A stretch of DNA of 62,368 nucleotides, from positions 1 to 62,368 of the forward strand of contig LKPX01000013.1 in assembly GCA_001443525.1 (NCBI GenBank). The letters are read 5' to 3'. Shown here piece by piece: positions 49,688-60,389 of the stretch. Origin of the DNA: Desulfobacteraceae bacterium RAAP-1. GTDB taxonomy: Bacteria > Desulfobacterota > Desulfobacteria > Desulfobacterales > Desulfatirhabdiaceae. The notes under the pieces were generated by a model. The model did no database searches. It had not been told where the DNA came from and saw only the letters and a program-made list of their open reading frames with translations. The position numbers were made by a program, and so were the translations under genes. Each line of letters begins with the position of its first letter. Within the stretch, counting starts at the first letter, position 1.

Positions 49688-49825
49688 GGTTTTGTCTCGG
49701 ACATACGGGTGAAAATCTGTCGGGGATTGTCTGCTTCGGAAACGTGAGCATGAGTCCGTTTCTCGCCCGGATCAAAGGCCCGGTGTCGGGCAATGTTCTG
49801 GTCCGGCGGGAGCGTGAATTGAAAC
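49688..49825. other. convergent gap between fic and nifV
   Basis: 138 bp. GCCCGGTGTCGGGC forms a small hairpin near 49780-49795 but no T run follows, so it is not a convincing terminator. Confidence 0.3.
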
Positions 49826-50965
49826 TCAAACCGCTTCAGGCATGTTGTTTTCCACCGCATAGCGCTGCTTCAGGCGATGCAGTACCTGGTCGTAGCACTC
49901 CGGACGGATAGCCTGGATGTCTTGAAATCCCATATCTTTCAGTACCTGCTGAAGCATGGCCTTTCCGGAGTGCTTTCCCATCACAAATTCACTGCTGCGC
50001 CCCAGCAGACGGCCTGAAAAAGGTTCATACGTCCGGGCGTCCTTGAACATGCCGTCGCAGTGAATGCCGGACTCATGGGTGAACACCAGGGAACCGGTAA
50101 TGGCCTTGTTTGGAGAGATGGGCCGTCCGGAGGCTTCCGCCACAAAACGGCACAGTTCCATCAGGTGCGACAGCCGGACGCGGCAGCCTCTGACGCCCGT
50201 CACGGAAAGGGCTGTGGCTACTTCTTCCAGCGCCGCATTTCCGGCGCGTTCACCCAGACCGTTTACGGTCACGCTGACGGCGTCAACGCCCGCCTGCACT
50301 GCGCTGACGGCATTGGCGGTGGCCATTCCCAGATCGTTGTGGGCATGGAATTCCAGCGCCATATCACCGGCGGATCGCCGCCGTAAGGCCGTTACCACCG
50401 CTGCGGCGGACGCGGGCGTCGCAACGCCCACGGTATCAGCAATCCGGAGGCGATGCGCGCCGCAGCGGGCCGCCGTTTCCGCAAACATCGTCAGAAATGG
50501 CGCTTCTGCACGGGTGGCGTCCAGCGCTCCGACCGACACAAACCCGAATGCGTCCGCAGCCACAGGCAGCAGTTCTTTCAGTCGAGACAGCACCCAGTCC
50601 TCGTCTTTTTTCATGGCGTTCAGGTGAATGCGGGATACCGGAAAGCTGATATGAACGCCTTCCGCATGGCATTTGGCGGCGGCTTCGATGTCTTCGCGCC
50701 TGGCGCGGCACCAGCAGGTCAGGCGACAGTTCAGGTTCAGATGGGAGATACTGCGGATATCCTCCTGCTCGACGGCGCCCATCGCCGGCGTCCCGACTTC
50801 CAGCTCATCCACACCGGCGTCCGCCAGCATGGCGGCGATGGCCTCCTTGGTTTTGCGGCTGAAGGCAACCCCGGGAGACTGCTCTCCGTCTCTGAGGGTT
50901 GAATCGATCAACCAAACGGTTTCAGGGGGTTGCATTTTCATCTCGAAACCCTCCGTGTCATTCAA
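49826..50965 (-). CDS. nifV: homocitrate synthase NifV
   Basis: 379 residues of the DRE-TIM metallolyase family: LIDSTLRDGEQSPGVAFS (catalytic R and metal D), EFHAHNDLGMATANA (metal histidines) and FTHESGIHCDG. It condenses acetyl-CoA with 2-oxoglutarate to homocitrate, the organic part of FeMo-cofactor. Its position at the end of the nif operon supports NifV rather than isopropylmalate synthase. ATG overlaps the end of the ferredoxin gene by 8 bp. Confidence 0.92.
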   Translation of the reverse strand: MNDTEGFEMKMQPPETVWLIDSTLRDGEQSPGVAFSRKTKEAIAAMLADAGVDELEVGTPAMGAVEQEDIRSISHLNLNCRLTCWCRARREDIEAAAKCHAEGVHISFPVSRIHLNAMKKDEDWVLSRLKELLPVAADAFGFVSVGALDATRAEAPFLTMFAETAARCGAHRLRIADTVGVATPASAAAVVTALRRRSAGDMALEFHAHNDLGMATANAVSAVQAGVDAVSVTVNGLGERAGNAALEEVATALSVTGVRGCRVRLSHLMELCRFVAEASGRPISPNKAITGSLVFTHESGIHCDGMFKDARTYEPFSGRLLGRSSEFVMGKHSGKAMLQQVLKDMGFQDIQAIRPECYDQVLHRLKQRYAVENNMPEAV

Positions 50966-51263
50966 TCAGATAGTCGCTGGCGGGTTTCCCGTCTTCCAAC
51001 CCGTCCAGAATTTCATCAATGATCGCCTCGCTGGTGACATTGCCGTACCAGAGTCCTTCCGGATAGATGACCATCACCGGCCCAAAGTCGCAGGCTTTCA
51101 TGCAGCCTGTACTGGTAATCGCGGCGTTCAGCCCCCGGTCCAGAATCTCGTTTTCGATATAGGGCAGAAAATTGACCGATCCTTTTTTGTTGCAGGTACC
51201 TTTAGAGTCTCCGCCGGCCCTGAAGCTGGCGCATACAAAAATGTGATGTTTGGGTTTGTCCAT
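50958..51263 (-). CDS. thioredoxin-like 2Fe-2S ferredoxin
   Basis: 101 residues. Four cysteines at 11, 24, 54 and 58 (VCASFRAGGDSKGTC and TGCMKACDFGP) match the thioredoxin-fold 2Fe-2S ferredoxins found in nif clusters (clostridial Fe2S2 and Azotobacter FeSII/FdI relatives). It may donate electrons during cofactor assembly or protect nitrogenase. Between nifB and nifV. Confidence 0.88.
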   Translation of the reverse strand: MDKPKHHIFVCASFRAGGDSKGTCNKKGSVNFLPYIENEILDRGLNAAITSTGCMKACDFGPVMVIYPEGLWYGNVTSEAIIDEILDGLEDGKPASDYLIE

Positions 51264-51366
51264 GAGTTTTCCTTTATCTATTTTTTGGGTTTTTATACTT
51301 TTCGGGCAGATAAGAGGGTGACCGCAGGGGGCCTCCTACATCTATCCCTTAAAATGTAAAACTATT

Positions 51367-52638
51367 TCATCCACATCCCATTCCTCCGCCCTGACACTGT
51401 GCGCCGCATGCGGTCGGCGTGCGCTTCATCAGACGCCGAAGGTTTCCGCCGGTGTAAATGGTTTGCAGCGCATCTTCGATCATGCCTTCGATCTCAACGA
51501 CGTTAATCCCGTTTCGGGTCAGCACCTGCCGGGGGTTGTCGCCGATGCCGCTGACCAGAAGCAGACCGCAATCGCTGATACTGGCTGATAAATCCTCCCA
51601 TCGCTTCATGCCGCTGCCGGATTCCGGCGTGTCGCGGGATTCAATCAGCGATACGGCGCCGTCTTTCTCCCCGTAGATCAGAAGATGCTCCGCCTCGCCG
51701 AGATGCTGGTTCACCAGAACCCCTTCCCGGCTGGCTACCGCCACATACGAACGGGTGCTGTCTGTTTTGACGGATGGCGGCTCCGGCATGGCTTCACAGG
51801 CTTTCAGCGCTTTCAGCAGTTCCGGCGGCATACTGTCTCCCAAAAGGCCCACCGCATCCGCCCGGCAGCGGGTGCAATGATGCATCTGGTGGATATATTT
51901 CCCGGCTTCGGCCCGAATCTTCGCCACCATGTCTTTGGATGGTTCCGGAACATTTTCAAACGCCGACCCCTGATTGGGGTAGTAAGGAAGGCAGTTCAGG
52001 ATATCCACCTGCATTTCCCCCATTTTTCTGGCCACATCCGGAATATGGGCGTCATTGATTCCGGGGATGATGATGGAATTGACCTTGACCATAACGCCGC
52101 GTTCCTTCAAATGACGGATGGCTTCCATCTGACGGCCAAGCAATATTTTCACCCCTTCGCTCGGATGATAGACCCGTTTGTCGCACCGCACCCAGGCATA
52201 AATTTTTTCGGCCACGGACGGATCGATGGCATTCACGGTGATCGTGACATGACTGACCTGAATCTGTGCCAGTTCGTCGATATAGGGGCCGATGTTAAGA
52301 CCGTTTGAGGCCAGACACAGCAGCATGTCCGGATAGGTCGCCCGCACCCGGCGCAGGGTTTCCATGGTTTCTTCCGGGTTGGCGAAAGGATCGCCGGGGC
52401 CCGCGATGCCGACCACCGAAAGATTCTTCACTTTTTTGAATACCGCACCCAGATACACCATGGCCTGAGCGGGCGAAAGCACGCCCGATGTGACGCCCGG
52501 CCGGCTCTCGTTGATGCAGTCGAATTTACGGTTACAGAATTTACACTGAATATTGCATCGCGGCGCCACCGGCAGATGAACCCTTCCGAACGTGTGCCGC
52601 ACCTTGTCGTTAAAGCAAGGGTGATTGTTAATGTCCAT
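51367..52638 (-). CDS. nifB: NifB, FeMo-cofactor radical SAM enzyme with NifX-type C-terminal domain
   Basis: 423 residues. The radical SAM motif is C28-NIQ-C32-KF-C35, followed by NRKFDCINESRPGVTS, the conserved NifB segment. From about residue 292 a dinitrogenase-cofactor (NifX/NifY-like) domain begins (SYVAVASREGVLVNQHLGEAEHLLIYG). The end CGAQCQGGGMGCG has extra cysteines. It builds NifB-co, the 8Fe-9S-C precursor. 10 bp after nifEN. Confidence 0.95.
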   Translation of the reverse strand: MDINNHPCFNDKVRHTFGRVHLPVAPRCNIQCKFCNRKFDCINESRPGVTSGVLSPAQAMVYLGAVFKKVKNLSVVGIAGPGDPFANPEETMETLRRVRATYPDMLLCLASNGLNIGPYIDELAQIQVSHVTITVNAIDPSVAEKIYAWVRCDKRVYHPSEGVKILLGRQMEAIRHLKERGVMVKVNSIIIPGINDAHIPDVARKMGEMQVDILNCLPYYPNQGSAFENVPEPSKDMVAKIRAEAGKYIHQMHHCTRCRADAVGLLGDSMPPELLKALKACEAMPEPPSVKTDSTRSYVAVASREGVLVNQHLGEAEHLLIYGEKDGAVSLIESRDTPESGSGMKRWEDLSASISDCGLLLVSGIGDNPRQVLTRNGINVVEIEGMIEDALQTIYTGGNLRRLMKRTPTACGAQCQGGGMGCG

Positions 52639-52648
52639 ATGCCCCTCC

Positions 52649-55381
52649 CTACATGTATGAATACCCGATATTCGATGATTTCTGGCGATGATCTAAAAGC
52701 GTGTTCACAATCGTGTCAAACAGCATCTGCGCGCCCCGGTAGCCGACGTGAAGCACCCGGGCGCCGCCGATACGGTCATGAATCGGAAATCCCACCCGCA
52801 CTATCGGCGCCGAAATTTTCCGGGCCACGGAATACCCCTTGCTGCTGCCGATCAGAAAATCCGGCTTCAGTTTGCAGGCTTCATCTTCGATTTCGATAAA
52901 ATCGATATCGTCCACCACGTGGATTTCCTTTCCATTTCCGTTCACGACAACTTCAGCGATTTTTTCGGCCAGATGGCCGCTTTTTCCGCCGGAAGCGCAC
53001 AGCACCGGAATGACGCCGATTTCACTTAAAAAAGCGGCCAGCCCCACGACCAGATCTTCTTCACCGTAAATCACCGCGGTTTTTCCGGAAACGTATTTAT
53101 GGCCGTCCGCAAAGGCGTCTATGAGTCTGCCGCGTTCCTCCCGGTATTTTTCCGGAACCGGCGCGCCGGACAGTCTTTCCAGTACATCGAAAAACCGGTC
53201 GCTTTCGTGGACTCCGATGGGCAGTCCCACGCTGTAAAGCGGTATATCGAATTTTTCTTTTAAATGTTTTCCGGCGCTTTTGTCCTGTGCGGAGAGAATT
53301 CTGCCGAATTCGATACTGGCAGCGCTTCCGCCCATCTGCTTGATATCATAGACCGAAGTTCCGCCCTCCGGAATTTTGTGATATTCCTTCCAGGGACTGC
53401 CATCCAGCGTCCGGGAATAATCCGGCAGCAGGGTCATCGGCAGATGCATGTCTTCAAAAATTTCTTTCAGATGCCGCAGATCCGCTGGCGACAGCATTCC
53501 CGGAAACAGGTTCACCCGATCGTTCGGGGAAGCATTCTCCGCCAGCGCCGACACAGTCGCCATAACAGCGCCGTGAAATCCGTCCATGTGTGTTCCCTGG
53601 TAGCTGGGCGTCGAAACATGCACCAGCGGGATCGTCTCATCCGGATTGGCGTCCCGGTAAGACTTGATGAACATGGGCACATCGTCGCCGATCGTCTCTG
53701 AGAGGCAAGTGGTGGCGATGCCGATCAGCTCTGGATGATACTGCTTCTGAAGGTTGTCGAACGCCGTTTTCAGGTTGACGCCGCCGCCGAAAATGGCGGT
53801 CTGTTCTCCGAAATTCGAGCAGGCGATATCCACCGGTTCCTTGAAATGGCTGATCAGATACCGCCGCATATACGTGGAGCATCCCTGAGAGCCATGAATT
53901 AATGGGACAGCACCCCGGATCCCTTTAAACGCGATCGAAGCCCCCAGCGGCGTGCAGAGCTTGCAGGCGTTTTTGGCGGCGGCGTTGGATTTTTCGATTT
54001 TTCGTCGAAGAATGACAGGCCCGTCCGATGGCGGACCCGCATTTTCCCGGACAAAGCTCCATACCGGACTGCAAACGCTCTCATAGACTTCCTTCGCGAA
54101 ATTCAGCATTCCCACATATCCGGCCAGCGGAATCTTGCGCTCATGGTTGTGATCGCAGAAGCCGACGCCCATCTTGAAGGCGATGGGGCGTTCCTTGACG
54201 CCGCCGATGACCAGATCCGCGCCTTTCTCGATGATGTATTTGGAAAGCTCGAGGGGATTGGCGTCATCCACGATCACGGCGCCGTCGTCGCAGATTTCCC
54301 TGAGTTCCGCATAGTCTTCCTTGTTGCCGGTCTGAGAACCGGCCAGTACAACCGACATCCCCAGAAGCCGCAGCGCCTTGATGAGTGAAAACGCCTTGAA
54401 TGCGCCGCCAACATAGATGGCGGCTTTCTTTCCGGTCAGCGCCTGCCTGTATTTCTGAAGCTCCGGATACATCCGGTTGACTTCGTCCCGCACCAGGCGG
54501 CGGGTGTTTTCCATGATTTCAGGCGCATCGGCGAAACGTTCCGCCACATCGTAAAGGGCCTTGGACATATCCTCGACGCCGAAATACGAAACCCGGATAT
54601 ACGGAATACCGTAAGTCTCTTCCATCATTTTGGCCAGATACGTCATGGAACCGGAACACTGCACCACATTCAGGGAAGCGCCGTGGGCCCGCTGCACATC
54701 GGCCACCCGGCCGTCTCCGGTCATCACCGACACCACCTGCACCCCCATCCGCTCGTAATAATCCCGGATGATCCAGGCTTCACCGGCGATATTGAACTCG
54801 CCCAGAATGTTGATGCTGGTTTTGGAGACGCCCGCTGCAGATCCCTGCCCGATCAGCTTGAACAGAGCTTCGCAGGCCGCCTTGTAGCCGTCTTTTTTGG
54901 TGCCCTTGAACCCTTCGGAATGAACGGGCAGCACCGGAATGCCTTTTTCATCGGCGACTTTCCGGCATACCGCCGCCACATCGTCGCCAATGATGCCCAC
55001 GATGCAGGTGGAATACACAAATGCCGCCTTGGGAGCGTAGCGCTCGATGAGTTCGGACAGCACGGCGTACAGCTTTTTTTCGCCTCCGAAAATCACATCC
55101 TTTTCCTGCAAATCCGTCGAAAAACTGAGGCGGTGCAGTTCCGGGCCGGAAGACAGCGCGCCCCGGATATCCCAGGTATAGGCCGCGCAGCCGATCGGCC
55201 CATGCACCAGATGAATGGCGTCTGCAATGGGGTACAGCACCACGCGGGAGCCGCAGAAGACGCAGGCCCTCTGGCTGATGGAACCCGCCAGGCTGTGCTT
55301 GTCGCACGTCATCTGGTAGGGCGTATCGCCCTTTTCCCAGATGTGATCTTCCCGTTCCTTGAGTATCGATATGCGTGTCAT
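52649..55381 (-). CDS. nifEN: NifE-NifN fusion, FeMo-cofactor scaffold
   Basis: 910 residues in one unbroken frame. Residues 1 to about 445 are NifE: RACVFCGSRVVLYPIADAIHLVHGPIGCAAYTWD, YSTCIVGIIGDD. Residues from about 455 are NifN: KNACKLCTPLGASIAFKGIRG, LIHGSQGCSTYMRRYL, TTCLSETIGDD. The junction (RENAGPPSDGPVILRRKIEK) is a short linker with no stop. NifE and NifN normally form an alpha2-beta2 tetramer from two genes; here the pair is made as one chain. Starts 1 bp after the nifK stop. Confidence 0.93.
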   Translation of the reverse strand: MTRISILKEREDHIWEKGDTPYQMTCDKHSLAGSISQRACVFCGSRVVLYPIADAIHLVHGPIGCAAYTWDIRGALSSGPELHRLSFSTDLQEKDVIFGGEKKLYAVLSELIERYAPKAAFVYSTCIVGIIGDDVAAVCRKVADEKGIPVLPVHSEGFKGTKKDGYKAACEALFKLIGQGSAAGVSKTSINILGEFNIAGEAWIIRDYYERMGVQVVSVMTGDGRVADVQRAHGASLNVVQCSGSMTYLAKMMEETYGIPYIRVSYFGVEDMSKALYDVAERFADAPEIMENTRRLVRDEVNRMYPELQKYRQALTGKKAAIYVGGAFKAFSLIKALRLLGMSVVLAGSQTGNKEDYAELREICDDGAVIVDDANPLELSKYIIEKGADLVIGGVKERPIAFKMGVGFCDHNHERKIPLAGYVGMLNFAKEVYESVCSPVWSFVRENAGPPSDGPVILRRKIEKSNAAAKNACKLCTPLGASIAFKGIRGAVPLIHGSQGCSTYMRRYLISHFKEPVDIACSNFGEQTAIFGGGVNLKTAFDNLQKQYHPELIGIATTCLSETIGDDVPMFIKSYRDANPDETIPLVHVSTPSYQGTHMDGFHGAVMATVSALAENASPNDRVNLFPGMLSPADLRHLKEIFEDMHLPMTLLPDYSRTLDGSPWKEYHKIPEGGTSVYDIKQMGGSAASIEFGRILSAQDKSAGKHLKEKFDIPLYSVGLPIGVHESDRFFDVLERLSGAPVPEKYREERGRLIDAFADGHKYVSGKTAVIYGEEDLVVGLAAFLSEIGVIPVLCASGGKSGHLAEKIAEVVVNGNGKEIHVVDDIDFIEIEDEACKLKPDFLIGSSKGYSVARKISAPIVRVGFPIHDRIGGARVLHVGYRGAQMLFDTIVNTLLDHRQKSSNIGYSYM

Positions 55382-55382
55382 G

Positions 55383-56762
55383 TCACATCACCAGCTCCAT
55401 GTTGATGTCTGTCGCGTCACGGTCTTTTCTGTCCAAAATCGCATCCAGTATCTTTTCGAGAAAACGCAGGCCGCCTTTGTATCCCATGGTCGGGAAATAG
55501 CTGTGCCCGACCCGGTCAAAGATCGGAAAGCCGTGCCGCACCAGCGGGATGTCCTCATCCTTGGCGATATATTTCAGATAGCTGTTGCCGATCAATAAAT
55601 CCACCGGCGACTGTTTGATCCACTGATGCAGCAAAAACATATCCCCGGGCATCTGAATTTTGACCTCGCACGGTGCATCCTTCACCACTTCCCGGAGGGT
55701 TTTTTCAAACTTTTTGCCCGCAGGCGTTCCGGTCACCATATAGACGGGGATCATATCGATGGAGACCAGGAACCTGGCAATGGCCAGAAGCTGATCCGGA
55801 TCCCCCGCCAGGGCCACTTTTTTCCCGTAAAAGTACTGGTGCATGTCGGAGATCACATCCACAAGCTGTCCCCGCTCCAGGGTCAGGGAATCCGGCACAT
55901 TCACACCGGCGATGCGCCGGAGGATGTCCACATACATATCCGTGCCATGAAGCCCCATCGGCAAATCGAGAATTTCGCAGGGCACCTTGCATTTGGCGTC
56001 CAGAGCCTTGGCCGCAGCGCCTGAAGCCAGCGCGCCCAGCGCCACAGTTCCCATGCTGGAACCGGCCTGTCTCAGCTCCGGAATCGTGACGCCGCCTTCC
56101 GGAAACATGCGATACTTCCCGGTCAAAGGCCCGTTCAGCACCTTGGAGGTATCCGGAAACATGATCGTCTGAATTCCCATGAGAGAGGCGATGCGCCGGA
56201 TCTCCTCCATGTCCGACGGTTCCGAATACCCCGGGATCAGGTTGATGGTTTTGGTTTTATGGCCGCTGGATTCTGCAAAGTAATCCACCATGGCGCGGGT
56301 CATCGTGGAAAATCCGGTCACATGCGATCCCACGTAGCTGGGGGTGTTGGCATGGATGACATATTTGCCGTCCGGAACCTTGCCTTCGGCTTTGGCCTTG
56401 TTGATGATCTGCGGGATGTCGTCGCCGATGGTTTCCGACAGACAGGTGGTGTGTACGGCGATAATATCCGGGTTATATACGGTGAAAATGTTGTCGATGG
56501 CCTGAAGCAGGTTGGCCTGTCCTCCGAAAACCGATGAGCCTTCGGTGAAGGCGCTGGTAGCCGCGATTACCGGCTCCTTGAAATGCCGGGTCAGGGCGCT
56601 GCGGTGATAGGCATAGCAGCCCTGAGACCCGTGGCTGTGAGGAAGACATCCATGAATTCCCAACGCCGCATACATGGCGCCGACGGGTTGACAAGTCTTG
56701 GCTGGGTTTATCGTTAACGCGCTGCGTTCGGTCACTTCTTTCGGCGTATGTCTGAGCAGCAT
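55383..56762 (-). CDS. nifK: nitrogenase MoFe protein beta chain
   Basis: 459 residues. P-cluster cysteines in KTCQPVGAMYAALG, SHGSQGCYAYHRS and HTTCLSETIGDD. The chain lacks the long N-terminal arm of proteobacterial NifK (about 520 residues), like clostridial NifK, and so complements the long NifD. 97 bp downstream of nifD. Confidence 0.95.
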   Translation of the reverse strand: MLLRHTPKEVTERSALTINPAKTCQPVGAMYAALGIHGCLPHSHGSQGCYAYHRSALTRHFKEPVIAATSAFTEGSSVFGGQANLLQAIDNIFTVYNPDIIAVHTTCLSETIGDDIPQIINKAKAEGKVPDGKYVIHANTPSYVGSHVTGFSTMTRAMVDYFAESSGHKTKTINLIPGYSEPSDMEEIRRIASLMGIQTIMFPDTSKVLNGPLTGKYRMFPEGGVTIPELRQAGSSMGTVALGALASGAAAKALDAKCKVPCEILDLPMGLHGTDMYVDILRRIAGVNVPDSLTLERGQLVDVISDMHQYFYGKKVALAGDPDQLLAIARFLVSIDMIPVYMVTGTPAGKKFEKTLREVVKDAPCEVKIQMPGDMFLLHQWIKQSPVDLLIGNSYLKYIAKDEDIPLVRHGFPIFDRVGHSYFPTMGYKGGLRFLEKILDAILDRKDRDATDINMELVM

Positions 56763-56859
56763 AATCTTTATCTCCTGAGTCTATTGTGAAACTTTTGTGA
56801 AGTAAATCGGCGGAGACCCTTGTCCGCCTGCCGATTTACCGGATGTGATACAGATTTTC

Positions 56860-58518
56860 TTATTCCCATGCGTAAGTGGCCATCAGTTCCGGGTTTTTCT
56901 GCCATGGGGCCTTCATATAGCTCCATATCTTGCTGTTGACCATGCGGTCGATGTCCTTGTAAAAATTGACGGCGCCTTTGAATCCGGCATAGGGGCCGCC
57001 GTAGTCATAACTGTGGAGCTGTTTCATGGGGATGCCGTGTTTCTGAACGATGTATTTCTCCTTGATGCCCGCACAGAAGATATCCGGTTTGTACAGCTCG
57101 ATGAGCTTGTCGGTTTCATACTGGCTGAGATCATCAATGATCACGGTATCATCCGGCATCTCCGGCATCATGCCGTCGTATTTGTTGAACGGCAGTCCTT
57201 CTCTGGCCAGCCGCTCCATCTCTTCCGGGCTTTTACGTGGATTGTATTTTTCAGGATCCGGATGGACTTCCAGCTCCTGAATGTTGCGGCTGTCCGCATC
57301 CACCTGGATGGACGGCAGCACATTGCGCCCTTCATAGTCGTCTCTGTGTCCGAATTCATATCCCGCGGAAAGAGTGATCATTCCAAGTTCCCGGAACAGA
57401 TCCTGATAATGATGGGCGCGGGAGCCGCCGACAAAGAGCATGACCCGTTTACCCTGGGTGCGCGGGTAGATCTCGTCTCTGGCTTTTTCCACCGCCGGCA
57501 TCTCCTCGGCAATGACGGCTTCCACGCGCGCCGTCAGCTCCGGATCGCCAAAATAGGCGGCGATTTTTCGCAGGGACTTGGCGGTGGCCGACGCACTGAT
57601 AAAATTGATCTTGATCCACGGCAGGCCGTATTTTTTCTCCAGCATATCCGCCACATAATTGATGGAGCGGTGGCACATGATCAGATTCAGGTCTGCGGTG
57701 TGGCAATTGGCGAATCCCGATATGGTGGAGTTGCCGCTGAAGGTTGAAATCAGCGTCAGGCCGCATTTTTCAAATATCCGCTCCAGTTCAAAGGCATCTC
57801 CGCCGATATTGTATTCCCCCAGCAGATTGATCTTGAACTTGCCTTCACGGATGGTGTCGTCGGTACCCACCACATGGGTAAAAATACCGTTGTTGGCGAT
57901 GTGATGCCCGGCGGACTGACTGACCCCTTTATACCCTTCACAACTGAACCCGAAAACATTGATGCCCAGTTTTTCCTTCATCTCCTTGCAGACGGAATGC
58001 ACATCATCGCCGATCAGCCCCACCGGGCAGGTGGCGAACACACCGATAGCCTTCGGCTTGGGATCCAGCAGGTCGTAGGCTTCCTGAATGGCCTGCTTCA
58101 GTTTTTTTTCACCGCCGAAGATGATCTCCTTTTCCTGCATGTCCGTCGAAAAACAGTAGGTCATGAAATTATGACCATCCGGTGATGCGTCCGCATCGGT
58201 CTGGTTTCTGCGGGTCAGCCAACTGTAAAATCCGCAGCCGATCGGGCCGTGGGTAATGTTGACAATGTCACGGCTGGGCCCCAGCACCACGCCCTTGCAC
58301 CCGGCGTAACAGCACCCTCTCTGGCCGATCAGACCGGGAGTGGTGCGGACATTGGCCTGAATTTCCGGGACATCCCCGGCCTCTCCAACTTTATTGATAA
58401 CGATCTGCCTGGCGCGTTTTCGGGCCACTTTGGTCGGATACTTCGCCAGCATCTCCAGTTTCACTTTTTCCGGCGTCAATCCTTCGGCTTCCAGTACGAT
58501 ATCTTCAAGAGCATCCAT
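56860..58518 (-). CDS. nifD: nitrogenase MoFe protein alpha chain, long form
   Basis: 552 residues from the ATG at 58516-58518. This start is chosen over 58545 because GGAGGAGATATAACA immediately precedes it. P-cluster cysteines in CCYAGC, HGPIGCGFYSW and FATCPVGLIGDD; cofactor ligands Cys in LNLIMCHRSINY and His in KQLHSYDYGGPYAGF; the VSQSAGHHIANN motif with the essential His. An insertion of about 50 residues near residues 395-465 (IQVDADSRNIQELEVHPDPE ... DDTVIIDDLSQYE) is typical of clostridial/archaeal/sulfate-reducer (cluster II-III) NifD. Confidence 0.96.
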   Translation of the reverse strand: MDALEDIVLEAEGLTPEKVKLEMLAKYPTKVARKRARQIVINKVGEAGDVPEIQANVRTTPGLIGQRGCCYAGCKGVVLGPSRDIVNITHGPIGCGFYSWLTRRNQTDADASPDGHNFMTYCFSTDMQEKEIIFGGEKKLKQAIQEAYDLLDPKPKAIGVFATCPVGLIGDDVHSVCKEMKEKLGINVFGFSCEGYKGVSQSAGHHIANNGIFTHVVGTDDTIREGKFKINLLGEYNIGGDAFELERIFEKCGLTLISTFSGNSTISGFANCHTADLNLIMCHRSINYVADMLEKKYGLPWIKINFISASATAKSLRKIAAYFGDPELTARVEAVIAEEMPAVEKARDEIYPRTQGKRVMLFVGGSRAHHYQDLFRELGMITLSAGYEFGHRDDYEGRNVLPSIQVDADSRNIQELEVHPDPEKYNPRKSPEEMERLAREGLPFNKYDGMMPEMPDDTVIIDDLSQYETDKLIELYKPDIFCAGIKEKYIVQKHGIPMKQLHSYDYGGPYAGFKGAVNFYKDIDRMVNSKIWSYMKAPWQKNPELMATYAWE

Positions 58519-58541
58519 TGTTATATCTCCTCCGGCATCTT

Positions 58542-58922
58542 TCATGCGTCATCCAGAACATCATCACCGAATTCACCGGTTCGAACGCGGACAGCGTCCA
58601 TACAGGGGGTGACAAAAATTTTACCGTCTCCGGATTTTCCGGTCTTGTTGACCCGGATAATGGTTTTGACGGTTTTTTCCACCAGCTTGTCCGGAACCAC
58701 AATCAGAAGCGCCCGCTTGGGAATCAGTCTCCCGCTTTGTCCGAGCTGGGAAATGGCCTCTTCATAGCCCTGTTCAGCCCCTTTTAAGAGGTGCATGTCC
58801 ACAAGTCCTTTTCCCCTACCCAGCGCGTCTCTGGCGGTGACGGAAGATATTCCGGCATCGGACAACGCACGTTTGGTTTCATTCATCTTGTTCATGCGGA
58901 TGATGGCAGTGATTTCCTTCAT
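58542..58922 (-). CDS. nifI2: PII-family nitrogenase regulator NifI2
   Basis: 126 residues with the GlnB fold: MKEITAIIRMNKMNETKRALSDAG, a long T-loop (GRGKGLVDMHLLKGAEQGYEE), KRALLIVVPDKL and the nucleotide-binding end GDGKIFVTPCMDAVRVRTGE. The position between nifH and nifD, next to a second PII, identifies NifI2. In methanogens NifI1/NifI2 bind and inhibit MoFe protein when ammonium is present, relieved by 2-oxoglutarate. Overlaps nifI1 by 4 bp. Confidence 0.92.
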   Translation of the reverse strand: MKEITAIIRMNKMNETKRALSDAGISSVTARDALGRGKGLVDMHLLKGAEQGYEEAISQLGQSGRLIPKRALLIVVPDKLVEKTVKTIIRVNKTGKSGDGKIFVTPCMDAVRVRTGEFGDDVLDDA

Positions 58923-59275
58923 AGCTTCACCTCGGTCATTTCGCCGGTCGCTGTCTCCTTGATGCCTGAACTGATGGTGTAGGATTCCTCCACCGGAATC
59001 ACGAAAATCTTTCCGTCGCCGTAAGCGCCTTTGTCTCCGGTTCTTGCCGCTTTGATAACTGTTTTGATGACAAAGTCCTTGTCCTGGTCTTTGACAACCG
59101 CCAGAATCATTTCTTTGGGAATCTCATCATAGGTGACTTCGCCGATCTTGATGCCCCGCTGCTTTCCGCGGCCGACCACAGACATTTTGGTGATACCCGG
59201 AAATCCGGCCTCCATGAGCGCCGCCAGAACATTATCCGCTTTTTCAGGTCTTACGATAGATCGAATCATTAACAT
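58919..59275 (-). CDS. nifI1: PII-family nitrogenase regulator NifI1
   Basis: 118 residues: MLMIRSIVRPEKADNVLAALMEAGFPGITKMSV, the T-loop region GRGKQRGIKIGEVTYDEIPKEM and the C-terminal GDGKIFVIPVEESYTIS. The short T-loop, without the uridylylated tyrosine context of GlnB, and location directly after nifH match NifI1. 103 bp downstream of nifH. Confidence 0.92.
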   Translation of the reverse strand: MLMIRSIVRPEKADNVLAALMEAGFPGITKMSVVGRGKQRGIKIGEVTYDEIPKEMILAVVKDQDKDFVIKTVIKAARTGDKGAYGDGKIFVIPVEESYTISSGIKETATGEMTEVKL

Positions 59276-59378
59276 TTTTAACTACTCCTTTTTTATAAAA
59301 TTCATTACCGATAGGGAAAAACCTGAAGGCTGTCATCACATCCGGCGCCTTCAGCGTTCAGTTTTTTAGCCTGATGGA

Positions 59379-60389
<1,011 letters not shown>

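Noticed and set aside
49770-49800. Bidirectional terminator between fic and nifV
   Set aside because: A GC-rich hairpin exists, but no T tract on either strand.
41339-49825. CRISPR array for the type I-C operon
   Set aside because: I looked for regularly spaced direct repeats and the typical repeat end GATTGAAAC on both sides of the cas genes and found none.
53264-55405. Long plus-strand frames opposite nifEN
   Set aside because: GC-rich shadow frames; all nif motifs are on the minus strand.
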